Shown: piece by piece, positions 36,242 to 45,566 of the stretch
Numbering within the stretch: the first letter of the stretch is position 1
How the letters are laid out: every line of letters starts with the position of its first letter
Source: Lasiosphaeris hirsuta
Lineage: Eukaryota > Ascomycota > Sordariomycetes > Sordariales > Lasiosphaeriaceae
NCBI GenBank assembly: GCA_030549175.1
Contig: JAUKUA010000006.1
Location: 2,418,001-2,482,000, forward strand
DNA: 64,000 nt
Direction: 5' to 3'
Program-made: the position numbers and the translations under genes
Notes under the pieces: generated by a model
Told to the model about the DNA's origin: nothing
The model's database searches: none
The model's input: only the letters and a program-made list of their open reading frames with translations

Positions 36242-37627
36242 CTACGACGTTGTCTTTGCATCCATTGCGGCCATCTCGTCGTCCCACTTTCCTATTGCCG
36301 GTGACAGCGGTATCTCGGCAGCAATAGAGGTAAGATTTGCGGCTGCAGGAGTAGCGGTAGCAGACTCAGTCTGGGTGTTGATCTTCTTGGGCGCATTGCT
36401 TGGGGAGGGCAGAGCAGGGAACTCCTCGGCCTTGGGCGGCGCCTTGGGCTTGTTGTCTTTTTCCCGAAGCGAGGCCCAGCTCTGGCTGCTGAGGTCGCCG
36501 CTGCGGTCCTCAACACGGTCGCCATTAGCATCAAAGAGCGTACGGCCGCCTCGACCGCCTCGGCCTCCGCGCCCAACACCCCGGCCACGAGCACCTCTCC
36601 CCCTCCCTCCGTAACTCCCGTCATCACCACCATACCGATCAACTTCGTTTCCATCCAACGAATTCGCATAACGACTACCAGCCAGTCCCCCACCGCCGTT
36701 CCGGACTCCCCTAACACCCCCATGGGCTCCCCTGAAGTTCTTCCGCTCCTCCTCTACCAACCGCTCCTGCTTCCCTTCATCCCACCCGCCTTCCTTCTGG
36801 CCCATGGCGTTCAACTTCCGTTCCCTGTTCTTAGCACGCTCTTCATTGAGGCGACGCTGGTCCTCCTCAGCGGCGCGGCGCTTAACCGCCTCCTCGGCGC
36901 GGCGGCGCTTTTGCTCGGCCTGGCTCTTAGCGAGGGCCTCAGCGTGGGCGCTCTCGTCGCGCTGCGCCTTCTCGAACAGGCGCGTCTTCTCCGCGTTCAG
37001 GATCCGCATCTTCTCCATTTTAGACGCGAGTTCGGTGTCGGTGAGCTTGGTGCGCGGGTTTGCGCCGGAGCCGAGTCGGGCTTCGGAGACGGCGCTGGCC
37101 GTGTTGGTCGACACGTACTTGGCGCCGGCAGGGGCGGTGGGTGCGGTCGGAGCGGCAGTTGAGGCGGATGAGGATGCAGCAGGGCCTTTGGGGGCAGTGG
37201 GTGGAGCTGCTGAGGTCGTCGTAGTCGTCGCGGCTGCGGGCGCGGAGGGAGCCTGGGGCGGGGACGTGTTGGCGGCAGAGGGCGTCGCGGGGGCTGGAGC
37301 TTTTGTGGGCTGCTTCCGGCTGGCGTGGCTATTACTATTGTTGTTATGGCCGTTGCTGTTCGTGTGACGAGCTGGCTTCTCGGGGCGGTTGTGTCGCGAC
37401 TGGCTCAGGTACTTGTGTGGTTGCGTTTGCTGCGGCGCAGCGTGGGGTTCAACCACGGGTACTTCTACCTCGCCCTTTGGCTCGACGGGTACAGGGACAT
37501 CTGGTGATTGCACCTGCACCTCTTCTGCCGGGGTAGCCGTGGGGACTTGGTCCTCTGGAGCGGCGGGTTCGAAGTCGTCGGCGAAGAGGTCGTCGTCGGT
37601 TCTACCACCAAACTGTTCGTTGTCCAT
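36242..37627 (-). CDS. RGG-box RNA-binding-type protein with coiled coil
   Basis: Single-exon gene of 461 residues from MDNEQFGGRTDDDLFADDFE; the frame is open further upstream (to 37939) but that part looks like leader sequence. Residues 30-190 are low complexity (Pro, Ala, Thr, Asn). Residues about 200-297 form a highly charged helix (KMRILNAEKTRLFEKAQRDE, then EEAVKRRAAEEDQRRLNEER) that is probably a coiled coil. An RGG region spans 299-362 (GRGRGARGRGVGRGGRGGRG). The conserved C-terminal part has SSQSWASLREKDNKPKAPPK and ends with IGKWDDEMAAMDAKT. RGG boxes bind RNA and are arginine-methylated, so a cytoplasmic or nuclear RNA-binding role is inferred. I cannot name the yeast counterpart. 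Confidence 0.75.
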   Translation of the reverse strand: MDNEQFGGRTDDDLFADDFEPAAPEDQVPTATPAEEVQVQSPDVPVPVEPKGEVEVPVVEPHAAPQQTQPHKYLSQSRHNRPEKPARHTNSNGHNNNSNSHASRKQPTKAPAPATPSAANTSPPQAPSAPAAATTTTTSAAPPTAPKGPAASSSASTAAPTAPTAPAGAKYVSTNTASAVSEARLGSGANPRTKLTDTELASKMEKMRILNAEKTRLFEKAQRDESAHAEALAKSQAEQKRRRAEEAVKRRAAEEDQRRLNEERAKNRERKLNAMGQKEGGWDEGKQERLVEEERKNFRGAHGGVRGVRNGGGGLAGSRYANSLDGNEVDRYGGDDGSYGGRGRGARGRGVGRGGRGGRGGRTLFDANGDRVEDRSGDLSSQSWASLREKDNKPKAPPKAEEFPALPSPSNAPKKINTQTESATATPAAANLTSIAAEIPLSPAIGKWDDEMAAMDAKTTS

Positions 37628-38447
37628 AGCGAATGATGAGCCTGGGGCCGCGGTAGCTTCTGTTTGGGCAAATGTATGCAGCCGGCTGCTCGTCGTCGTG
37701 GTGGAGTGGGCAAAATGAGAAGAGTGGTATGTATAGCGAGGTAGTCCGGAGCGAGCATGGGCCGAAGCAATGCTGGTATGAATAGTGGCAAACGGCAAGA
37801 TTGTTGAGAGTTCCAAGTCAGTCAAGGTGTACATGTGAAGTGGGGTGGAACGCGATCTGATCTTGTGGCGGGGTTGGGCTACGGGGTGCTTCCGGCAAAT
37901 CTCTAGCGCCACCATACCTCTCCAGTCAATATTCGGCAAACCCTAACCCAGTCTCGAAAGGGTCACGTGCATCTACAACCTCAACCTGCCGGTCACTTTG
38001 GAATTCATTGTTCATTGTAAAGCCATTTCTGAGAAAAGCGCGTCAGGTCTTGTTTCTGACAAAATTCCTTAGGCCCATTCCACTTCCAGTAATATCAAAA
38101 TAAACTGCTCACCCATACACCTGCTGTGCATTGATCCAACCATTTGGTCACTCCCAAAGGAAGGCGCTATCGACTTTAGCTTCGTGTGCCCCTGTTGTTC
38201 TCCGATTTTTGACGACTGCCCTCAGCTCAAGCTACGCCCAAACCAACGTCCCTATCATCCGCATCCTGCATCTAATATTATAGATTTGTCCATCTTGGTC
38301 CCTGAGAATGGATGGACGGTCTGCGACATGGCGGCTGTGGTTGAGTTCAAAAGAACCGCTGGCCCTCCTTCCCTTGACCAATTTTGGGTGGTTCCACAAC
38401 CCCAGTCATTCTTTTCTTGAGGGCCACCTCTTCACACTCGTTTCCAG
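37628..38447. other. divergent intergenic region, 0.8 kb
   Basis: 5' leader of the RGG gene and promoter of the next gene. A GGTCACGTGC sequence (CACGTG core) lies near 37961-37970. No gene seen. Confidence 0.35.
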
Positions 38448-39017
38448 ATGCCGTCCTTCTTTCTTTCGATTCCCCTTGTCGGCGCATCATTTGTTGCTAG
38501 CCGGCCTGCCTCGTTTACTGTCGCCTCGAGTGCCGCCAGCAGTGTCGCTAGTAGTGTTGCGCCCTCTGCCGTAATTCACCCGTCTTGTATGAACGATGAA
38601 CTTCTTCGTTTGCTCAAGAGCAACAAGCCCGAGGCCAAGCCTTTCTGTCTGGACTACCTTGGCGATGATGCCCACTACTCGACAAGCTACGTGACCATCG
38701 GCCAGCCGCCAGTGTAAGCCCCTATGTCTGGTTTTCTGTAATTGATCTCCTCGAGCTACTGACATGAAAGTCCCAGCACGGTCCTAGCCATTGAAATTCT
38801 CACCCTGACACATACCTAGTCTGACACCGTCACCAATACGGAAACCGCCTTCTCGACGGCCATCAAGACGGTAATGGCAACAGTAACACAAATAGCTCCC
38901 CGGTCTCTTACCACCATTACTGCATTTGAGCTCAAGGCCCGCGCCACCAATGGGCCCTTTGTCTCTGCAATACTCAGTGAATATCCAGCTCTCGCTATCT
39001 CTAGCGCATACCATTGA
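38448..39017 (+). CDS. small secreted protein with Thr/Val-rich tail, two exons
   Basis: Exons 38448-38711 and 38820-39017 join in phase to 153 residues. The start MPSFFLSIPLVGASFVASRP is a likely signal peptide, followed by a Ser/Ala-rich linker. CMNDELLRLLKSNKPEAKPF-C and the following GDDAHYSTSYVTIGQ resemble the short CxxxL...C heads of Sordariomycete secreted proteins that continue as TVT-rich stretches. Here exon 2 gives DTVTNTETAFSTAIKTVMAT and ends SAYH. The donor GTGTAAG and acceptor CCTAG are acceptable. Compared with what I recall of such proteins this one is short, so it may be decayed or minimal. No function assigned. Confidence 0.5.
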
Positions 39018-39841
39018 TTCTTGGCAGGTATAATTCACTTGTAATCCAATGACAGATTAAGGTATATAATGCAAGAGGCCGTTTGCGGCTACATTCTCTC
39101 CACATAGACCAGCAATGGAGAAGCACAGCATATACGCTCTGTTCAGCGTCTCCGAATTTAATCCAGCGAGCAGCTCAAGCAATATGACGAAGCCTCCAAG
39201 GTTATTCTTAGAGATTCTGAGCCTGTTATTGTTCCCGGGCACGACACATTGTTATCCGTACTCGGCTTTGTTGGTTGTGATACTATCTTTCTTCAACATG
39301 GTGAACGCATCTTTGAAGTGGGGTTGTCCTAGCTACACCACAGCGGTAAGCTCCGAAATAAGGATTTTGGTTCAGGCAAATCGTATTGACGCTATGAGGC
39401 ATCCGTATCTTGGAATGAACGCTTCAGGTTACAATAGCACAGACACATGACCGTCAAATTTCGAAAATGCTACATCCTTCGGCCCTCTATTGTCTTGTTT
39501 GTTCGGGAATCACCATTTATTCTACTTTCTTGGCCAAGCTTCTTTGTTATCAGCACTGAAGAAGAGCATACAAGTGCTTTCTTTATTCCAATTTTTTTTG
39601 GTACTAACACGGCCGAAACAACTGAATAGTCCTCGAACGATCGAACTACCGAGTCGAGCCGGACTGTTCAAGACACAGAGAGATGTTACCGGTCCAATGT
39701 ATAAAAAGTCAATCCCTTGCTCATCATCCCAACAGATGATCACTATCCTTCTCATCTCTCCTTTGAGTAACAGAAGCCCATCCTTGTCAGCTATCTTTGA
39801 CACCAACCCACCAACCAACCAATAACCAAAACCCCAAGACC
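39018..39841. other. intergenic, 0.8 kb
   Basis: AT-richer than its surroundings. Holds the LPMO promoter (listed separately). Short ORFs at 39115-39629 have no supporting features. Confidence 0.4.
39694..39706 (+). promoter_or_regulatory. CCAAT plus TATA box of the LPMO gene
   Basis: CCAAT at 39694-39698 is directly followed by TATAAAA at 39700-39706, about 136 bp upstream of the LPMO start codon, with a C/A-rich leader (ACCAACCCACCAACCAACCA) just before the ATG. A clear TATA box suits a strongly induced secreted enzyme. Confidence 0.5.
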
Positions 39842-40918
39842 ATGATCTATTCCAACGTGCTGCCCGCCGCGGCCCTTTTAGGCCTCGCAAACGGCCACAT
39901 GATCATGAACACCCCAACGCCCTACAACTTTCACAAGAGCTCTCCCTTGGTGCAAGTTAACCCCCTGGGCGTAGGGTTTCCGTTCCCCTGCCAGAGCCTC
40001 TCGACAGTCGAGGATATGACGTCCATCACAGCTGGACAGTCGCAACTCGTCAAGTTCACCGGAGGTGCTCAGCACGGTGGCGGTTCTTGCCAGTTCAGCC
40101 TGACCTACGAGTACCCGCCGCCTGCCGACAAGTCCAAGTGGAAGACCATCTACACCCTCATTGGCGGCTGCCCTGTCTCGGCGGCCGGCAACCTCCCCCC
40201 TGCCACGCCTGACCAGGACGGCCGTGCCAACTCCCCCCAATGCGGCAACGACTCTGGGGTCGAGTGCATCCGCCAGTTCAACATCCCGATCCCCAAGGAT
40301 GTCCCCAACGGCAACGCCACCTTTGCGTGGACGTGGCTGAACAAGATCGGCAACCGTGAACTGTACATGACTTGCTCCCCTGTTTCCATCACGGGCGGTT
40401 CGGACAGCACGGCCTTCTTCGACTCCCTCCCAGAGATGTTTGTCGCAAACATCCCCGGCGAGTGCACGACGGGCAATGGCGTCATGAACATCCCCAACCC
40501 GGGGCAGTTCGGCAAGGTCCTCGAGCAGCCCACCCCGGGCTCCGAGGGATCCTGCCCCAAGGCGAACGGCATCCCGGCCTTTGACGGAGCCGCCGCCAGC
40601 CCGCCCTCGGGCCCCTCCTCGCCCAACCAAGGCGACAAGCCGGTCCCCGCACCCCCTGCCCCTGCGCAGCCCACCACCTTCGCCACCATCGCGACCCCGG
40701 CGCCCGCTCCGGCCGCCCCGACGACTGACCATCCCCCTACTGCCCCTGGCGGCCCCGGATCGGCCTGCTCGCCCGACGGCGCTATCCTCTGCATCGACGG
40801 AACTCACTTTGGTATCTGCGACCACGGCCACGCCGTTGTCCAGCCCCTAGCGCCCGGCACCACGTGCTCGGGTAGTGTCATCTCGCGGCGGCGGACGCCT
40901 TCTTTCCGACCCTTCTAA
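39842..40918 (+). CDS. AA11-type lytic polysaccharide monooxygenase with C-terminal X278-like module
   Basis: Single-exon gene of 358 residues. The signal peptide (MIYSNVLPAAALLGLANG) ends so that His19 becomes the mature N-terminus, the first ligand of the copper histidine brace. The second histidine is His78 (GGAQHGGGSC), which is position 60 of the mature protein, the spacing known in AA11. The segment FAWTWLNKIGNRELYMTCSP carries the usual axial Tyr region. A Pro/Ala/Thr linker (about 255-305) leads to a small Cys module, GSACSPDGAILCIDGTHFGI followed by CDHGHA and GTTCSG. This matches the X278 module found on AA11 enzymes and thought to bind chitin. It would oxidatively cleave chitin outside the cell, with copper and a reductant. 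The His/Cys pattern makes the assignment firm; the substrate is by family. Confidence 0.9.
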   Translation: MIYSNVLPAAALLGLANGHMIMNTPTPYNFHKSSPLVQVNPLGVGFPFPCQSLSTVEDMTSITAGQSQLVKFTGGAQHGGGSCQFSLTYEYPPPADKSKWKTIYTLIGGCPVSAAGNLPPATPDQDGRANSPQCGNDSGVECIRQFNIPIPKDVPNGNATFAWTWLNKIGNRELYMTCSPVSITGGSDSTAFFDSLPEMFVANIPGECTTGNGVMNIPNPGQFGKVLEQPTPGSEGSCPKANGIPAFDGAAASPPSGPSSPNQGDKPVPAPPAPAQPTTFATIATPAPAPAAPTTDHPPTAPGGPGSACSPDGAILCIDGTHFGICDHGHAVVQPLAPGTTCSGSVISRRRTPSFRPF

Positions 40919-43900
40919 GTCCTTTTAAGGTTTTTTTTTCGAGTGAGAGGGGGGGAAACAGGGGGAAGCTTGTTAAGGTAGGTCACGATGTGCGTCTTGC
41001 CTAGGAGGTAAGGGTTTTTGTAGATGTTGATGTCGTTATTTGATATGACCCAAGATATCTACAGCATCCTGGTGGGGGGTAGCCTACTTCAATTCGACCT
41101 AAAGGTAAATAAAAAAGAGTACTACAGGGTACTCACTTAACATAGTTACTATATCGCCATATATGCTTGAAATTGTGACAGTGAAAGTGATGATGATAGC
41201 AACACCAGCCTTCAAATTAGCACGGCAATGATTATCAGCGTCCGCTCGAGCCGTTCGGTCTTATAAAGACGTTATTCTGTAGAAAGCAGCAATTCGCAAT
41301 GATGCACCGCTTAGGTGACTAATTTATGGCGCTCAGAAGCCGATTCTCACAACTGCGTGGACTGTCTGTCATGTTCGGCTTCAAGTTGTCTCGCGACTCG
41401 GATGTGACATTCGGCTGTGAAGCCCCCCCGGCTCGGAAGAGTCGCGCTGGGTTTCGGGAATCGGGCCCGAGCTGCGGGGATTCTCGCGTGCTGAGCTGAG
41501 CAATGAGGAAGATTGAAGTTGTCTCACTTCGGATAGACAAAGGCAATGGTAAAAATGCCGCGGCTGTCTTAGTGGTTGTGGTACACTGGGCAAGCATCGT
41601 CAAGGCAACTACTCTCAATAGTCATCACAAAATTCAGCCCTTATTCATTGGACATGGGCAAAATCCGCCCGAAACCGCGAGGTTCGCTCCGAACCCAAAT
41701 CTCTCGTTCAACATCGGAGTCAAACCACTCCACAGGCTGTTGTTCATCGCGGCGGTCGCCTCAGGCGTCACACTCAGGCGTCACACTGCAGCTCTCCGTT
41801 TTTGTGTGGGTAGTTTTGACAAGATACCATTTTCAGTGGATAAGGGAAGGCCGTGAAGGTATAAAGAGCTCTGATCGGCGACTTATATACTGCTCCTTCA
41901 AAAAGCTGACAAAAGATGCTGGACTACTTGGCGTTGAAGATAGGCGTGGGAACGTCCAACTACGAATCGAAACTTGAAGTATGCCCTACGTAGCATGCAT
42001 ATGGGCGGCTGACTTGCATGATGGGGTATCATTACTGGACTACTGGATTATCAGGATGTGATTGTGCCGCACAGGTGTACCGCAGGAACATATTTGCTCA
42101 ACCCAGGGCTTTTGGCGCCGATTTCTTTGGCGACGTGTACGATTCGCGACGCTATTTTGGCTGGCACAATGTTGTTGTGGACCAGATCCAACCTCCACCC
42201 GGGCCCTCGTGGACATTCTTGGAGATGCCTTCTAGAAGTACATTCCCACAGAATTGCGCCCAGGAAATATACTCTATATTCTTGAAGGCCATATTACAAG
42301 CCGTGGATGAGGTGGAAGCTTACCTGTGGAGTCACGGCATGATTGCTCCGTTGGCGCGGCAAGCAACGAGACGGTCAAGGTGATTCAGCAAATTCTGGTC
42401 ACTCGGGGCCTGTGTGACAGAGAAGGTTCTCTCGTATGTACAATCACGGTCTTGAAAAGTCAGAGAAAGCTGATGAGGACAACTTGAAGAGGACGAGAGG
42501 AAGTCGCCTGGGATGGATTCCAGAAATCGCCTGCAACTATTTCTTTTGATTATCTTCATTTGCTATGCTCTCTCTGATCACTGGATGCTGTCAATTGTCA
42601 AGAGCTCATTGTCGATAGGTGAACGGGACGGAGAGTAGACCTGGTGTCACGGCAGGTTAGGATGAAGAGAGACTATGCTGCAATAACCTATCCTTGATTG
42701 TGTAAAAACAAGCTAAGGAAAGAGAGGAGGAAGAACGAGTGGTGGCCGGGCTCTGGACTTATGTAGGAGTCCTAGGCGGCTCGGGCCACTTGTTCTTCCA
42801 GTGAATGGCTATCTTCATGGTGGGAGGAGTTTACGTGACGGTGTATGGCATGTGTGCCAGCCGTCACACCCGGGTCTAAATCCGTGCTATCTAGATACAA
42901 AGACTGTCCCATGAACTGTGCCATCTGCAGCTGTTAACCGCCCTCGTAGCCAGGAGGCTGTGGCTGTAATACCTCCTGTTGGTGGCAGTCCTGGCCACTG
43001 TTGGCCGGTCGGACTATCTATTGGTAATGAAGAAGGTCCGAAAGTTTTTGAGGCGCCACAGGGCATGGCCCTGTTGGTGCGATCTGTTGCAGTTGGCTGC
43101 ATCTTTTCGCAGTTGGTGGAATTGGCAGGCCAAGACCTACCACTGATAGTGGCTGACGGAGATCCTCTACACCCTGAGCAGTTGTTCTTGCCATATTACG
43201 GCGTAGAACTTAGGGTCGAAACCCTTCTAAAGCCCAATTCTTAATACCGACATGCTTTAGTCATGCTTGTTCCTTCAATGCACTTCTGTACGTCCTGGCA
43301 ACAGTTGGTGAAGCCCCATCTCATTGCACACGACGGCAGAGATTCCCAACCTCGGAAGTAACCTCAAAATTCACCTTAACGTTTCTTGGGTCAGCATTTC
43401 CTTGCACAAGTGTGCAGCGGAAAAGATCAGGAATACTGTATTACGTCCTATAAAGCTCCTCTGCGCAGGCCATCTGCCCCTGGAGCAGCACCCCTGTTAA
43501 GGCCTGCAGTGTCTCCTGGTCTTGGATCTAGACGTAAATGCCGGCGGGAGTGACGCTCGGAGCTGGCTCATTCTGCTGACGCGTCCCGTCCGGTATGACT
43601 GGTCGTTAAAGCTTATAGATAGCATTAGCATCGAGTTAATTGGCCTTTATACGAGTAAATCCTCCAAGCAATCTGTATTTCTGGGTGTCTAACCAAAGCG
43701 CCGACACGTGTCTTGGCTAGAAAGTATTCCTATTGCAGCTACGACACGTATCTTCGTATCAGGTCGTATGGTCCAGCAGGCAAATCCTACAGGGCGGACA
43801 TGCTAACCAATGGGGCTCCTTTCTAAGGCGCTCACCACCTCGCCATGGGAAGTTACAACTGTGTGATTGTATTGCTTTCTATCCGTGGCTCTCTGTCCTT

Positions 43901-44781
43901 TGCCAGACAGCCCTCTTTTATCACTGTAAACTGTAGCAAACTATTACGCGTCAGTTTACGCAGCTGTGGCAATCTATTACCAATCCACAGCTCTAGCAGG
44001 TTCAAGACCCTTCGTTTCCAACGCTGGAAAGCTAGTGTTCTGGCACTGCGTCTAGGCAGGCGGTATGCCCCCGGAGCATACTTACTGGCTGGGTTCAGAC
44101 GAGATTAGCTGTTTGCTAGTTACCCCGGGTAAATGTCTGGCTAGATTAGGCAGGCGGTGAGAGTAAGGAACTAGGAAGGCGGTGCATACTTGGACAGAAC
44201 TGGAGTCGCGATAAACCTGGAGAGAGCCCGAAAGCGGTGGCCGTGAGGCGGTGAGTACGAAGGCGGTGAGCATGGAGCGGCGAACATGAAAGCGGTGAAC
44301 ATGAGGAACGAGGGGCTTTACAATTGAGGCAAGCGGTGAGCCATCCAAGGCGGCGAGGACAGATTTACCCGGTGTCTTAACCCGGTGTCTTAACCCGGGC
44401 CCCAGATCACGGACCGCGGTTAGTTCCTATGCCTATTTCTCGGCCGCGCGATAAATTTGGTACCTGGGAACACTGTGGGGCAGCAGCGAGGAGAATGGCA
44501 GGATCTTTCAGACACTGGAGCTCGGTGGACCCAAAAAATGGACTTTGAAATGTCGGTTTAGATGTGAATAGTATATTATTGGCCCTAAAATGTGCCTCCC
44601 TTGAAAGGAAGCCAGGGTAAACTTAGCCCTCGAAGCTCTTCAAAATGACGAGGAACTAAAGCTTGAGTCAGCAGCCAAGTTCTATAACGTGCCGGTTTCC
44701 ACTCCCCTTCCATCATTTTCGCTGCAGCTCAATTTCACAACTCACCAACCGCTTGAGCCCCGCGCACCCCACCACAACACC
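40919..44781. other. gene-free repetitive region, 3.9 kb
   Basis: No ORF shows a domain, signal peptide or consistent splicing. A 13-bp tandem duplication (CAGGCGTCACACT) lies at about 41763-41788 and a 13-bp one (CCCGGTGTCTTAA) at about 44369-44395. The segment 44056-44360 is a dispersed short repeat listed separately. The mix of decayed open frames and short repeats suggests an old mobile-element remnant, but I cannot identify terminal repeats or transposase motifs. Confidence 0.4.
44056..44360. repeat. short AGGCGGTGAG-type repeat cluster
   Basis: About ten variants of AGGCGGTGAG (AAGCGGTGAG, AAGCGGTGAA, AGGCGGTGCA, GAGCGGCGAA) are spaced about 12-50 bp apart. The spacing is irregular, so this is not a simple minisatellite. 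It may be a decayed repeat or a mobile-element end. Confidence 0.4.
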
Positions 44782-45531
44782 ATGGCCACCCTAATCCCAC
44801 AAGACCTCCCGATGGACCTCCCCATCATCGACCTCGACCTCTTCCTCACCCAGCCCCACGACTCCCTTGAAGTCAAAGCCGAATGCCAAAAGGCCGCCAA
44901 GGCCCTCATCACCTACGGCGCACTCATCCTGCACGACTCGCGCGTGTCCGAGAGCGACAACGCCTCCTTCCTCGACCTGCTCGAAGACTACTTCGCGCAG
45001 CCCGAGGAAGACCTCAAGCGCGATGAGCGTCCGGAGCTGAGCTACCAGATTAGCGTGACGCTAGAGAACACAGAGAAACCAAAGTGCGCGCAGTGGACGA
45101 GCCGTGCTTGAAGGTGATTGAAAGGTTGGCGCCCGATCAGCGACCGTTGGATATCACGGCGCATGATCCGGACCCGAAGTGTCGCTTCTTTTGGAAGATG
45201 GTGGAGAAGCCGCCGTATGAGACGAGGTTTCCGGGGTTGAATGCGCCGAATATTTGTGCCGGATGCGGAACATATTAAGGGGCGGTGGGAGGGGACGATG
45301 AATCAGTGGGGGTCGTCGATGAAGAATGCGTGAGTTTGCTAGGTGACTAGTGTTTTTAGGGTGACGGGGTTTGACTGTCTTAGTTAGAGTCGAAGGTCTG
45401 ACCGAGATGCTCGCCGTCGGTCTGCATAACCCATCAGACACCTTCCGTTCCGCCGGACGCTACGGGTGAGGCTACCCCTTTTTATGTCAGTCGCTCTAAT
45501 CTAACCCCCCAGCCCACACCTCCTCCAGTGA
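44782..45531 (+). pseudogene. decayed 2OG-Fe(II)/clavaminate synthase-like oxygenase, 5' fragment
   Basis: Starts normally at 44782 (MATLIPQDLPMDLPIIDLDL) with the DIOX_N-like beginning, then ALITYGALILHDSRV and LLEDYFAQPEEDL. At about 45085-45090 the frame breaks after ENTEKPKCA and resumes in another frame (VDEPCLKVIERLAPDQRPLD). A second break at about 45251-45256 precedes VPDAEHIKGRWEGTMNQWGS. Two introns (45330-45387 and 45466-45512) are still in phase, and GLTEMLAVGLHNPSDTFRSA is recognisable. The reading then stops at 45531, right where the protein should go on to its C-terminal half with the iron ligands. Two frameshifts plus a missing 3' half make this a relic. It abuts the end of the TPR-CHAT gene. 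Confidence 0.8.
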
Positions 45532-45566
45532 GATCCTACTAAGGCACCTAGTTGCGGATATGCAAT

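Noticed and set aside
36722..37367. Long plus-strand frames opposite the RGG gene
   Set aside because: They mirror Ala/Pro/Gly-rich codons of the minus-strand gene, and no domain is present.
39878..40831. 317-codon minus-strand frame opposite the LPMO
   Set aside because: Antisense of a highly GC-rich gene; the LPMO has a signal peptide, histidine brace and X278-like module.
43600..44430. LTR retrotransposon remnant
   Set aside because: No paired terminal repeats, primer-binding site or reverse-transcriptase motif could be identified, so only the short repeats are reported.
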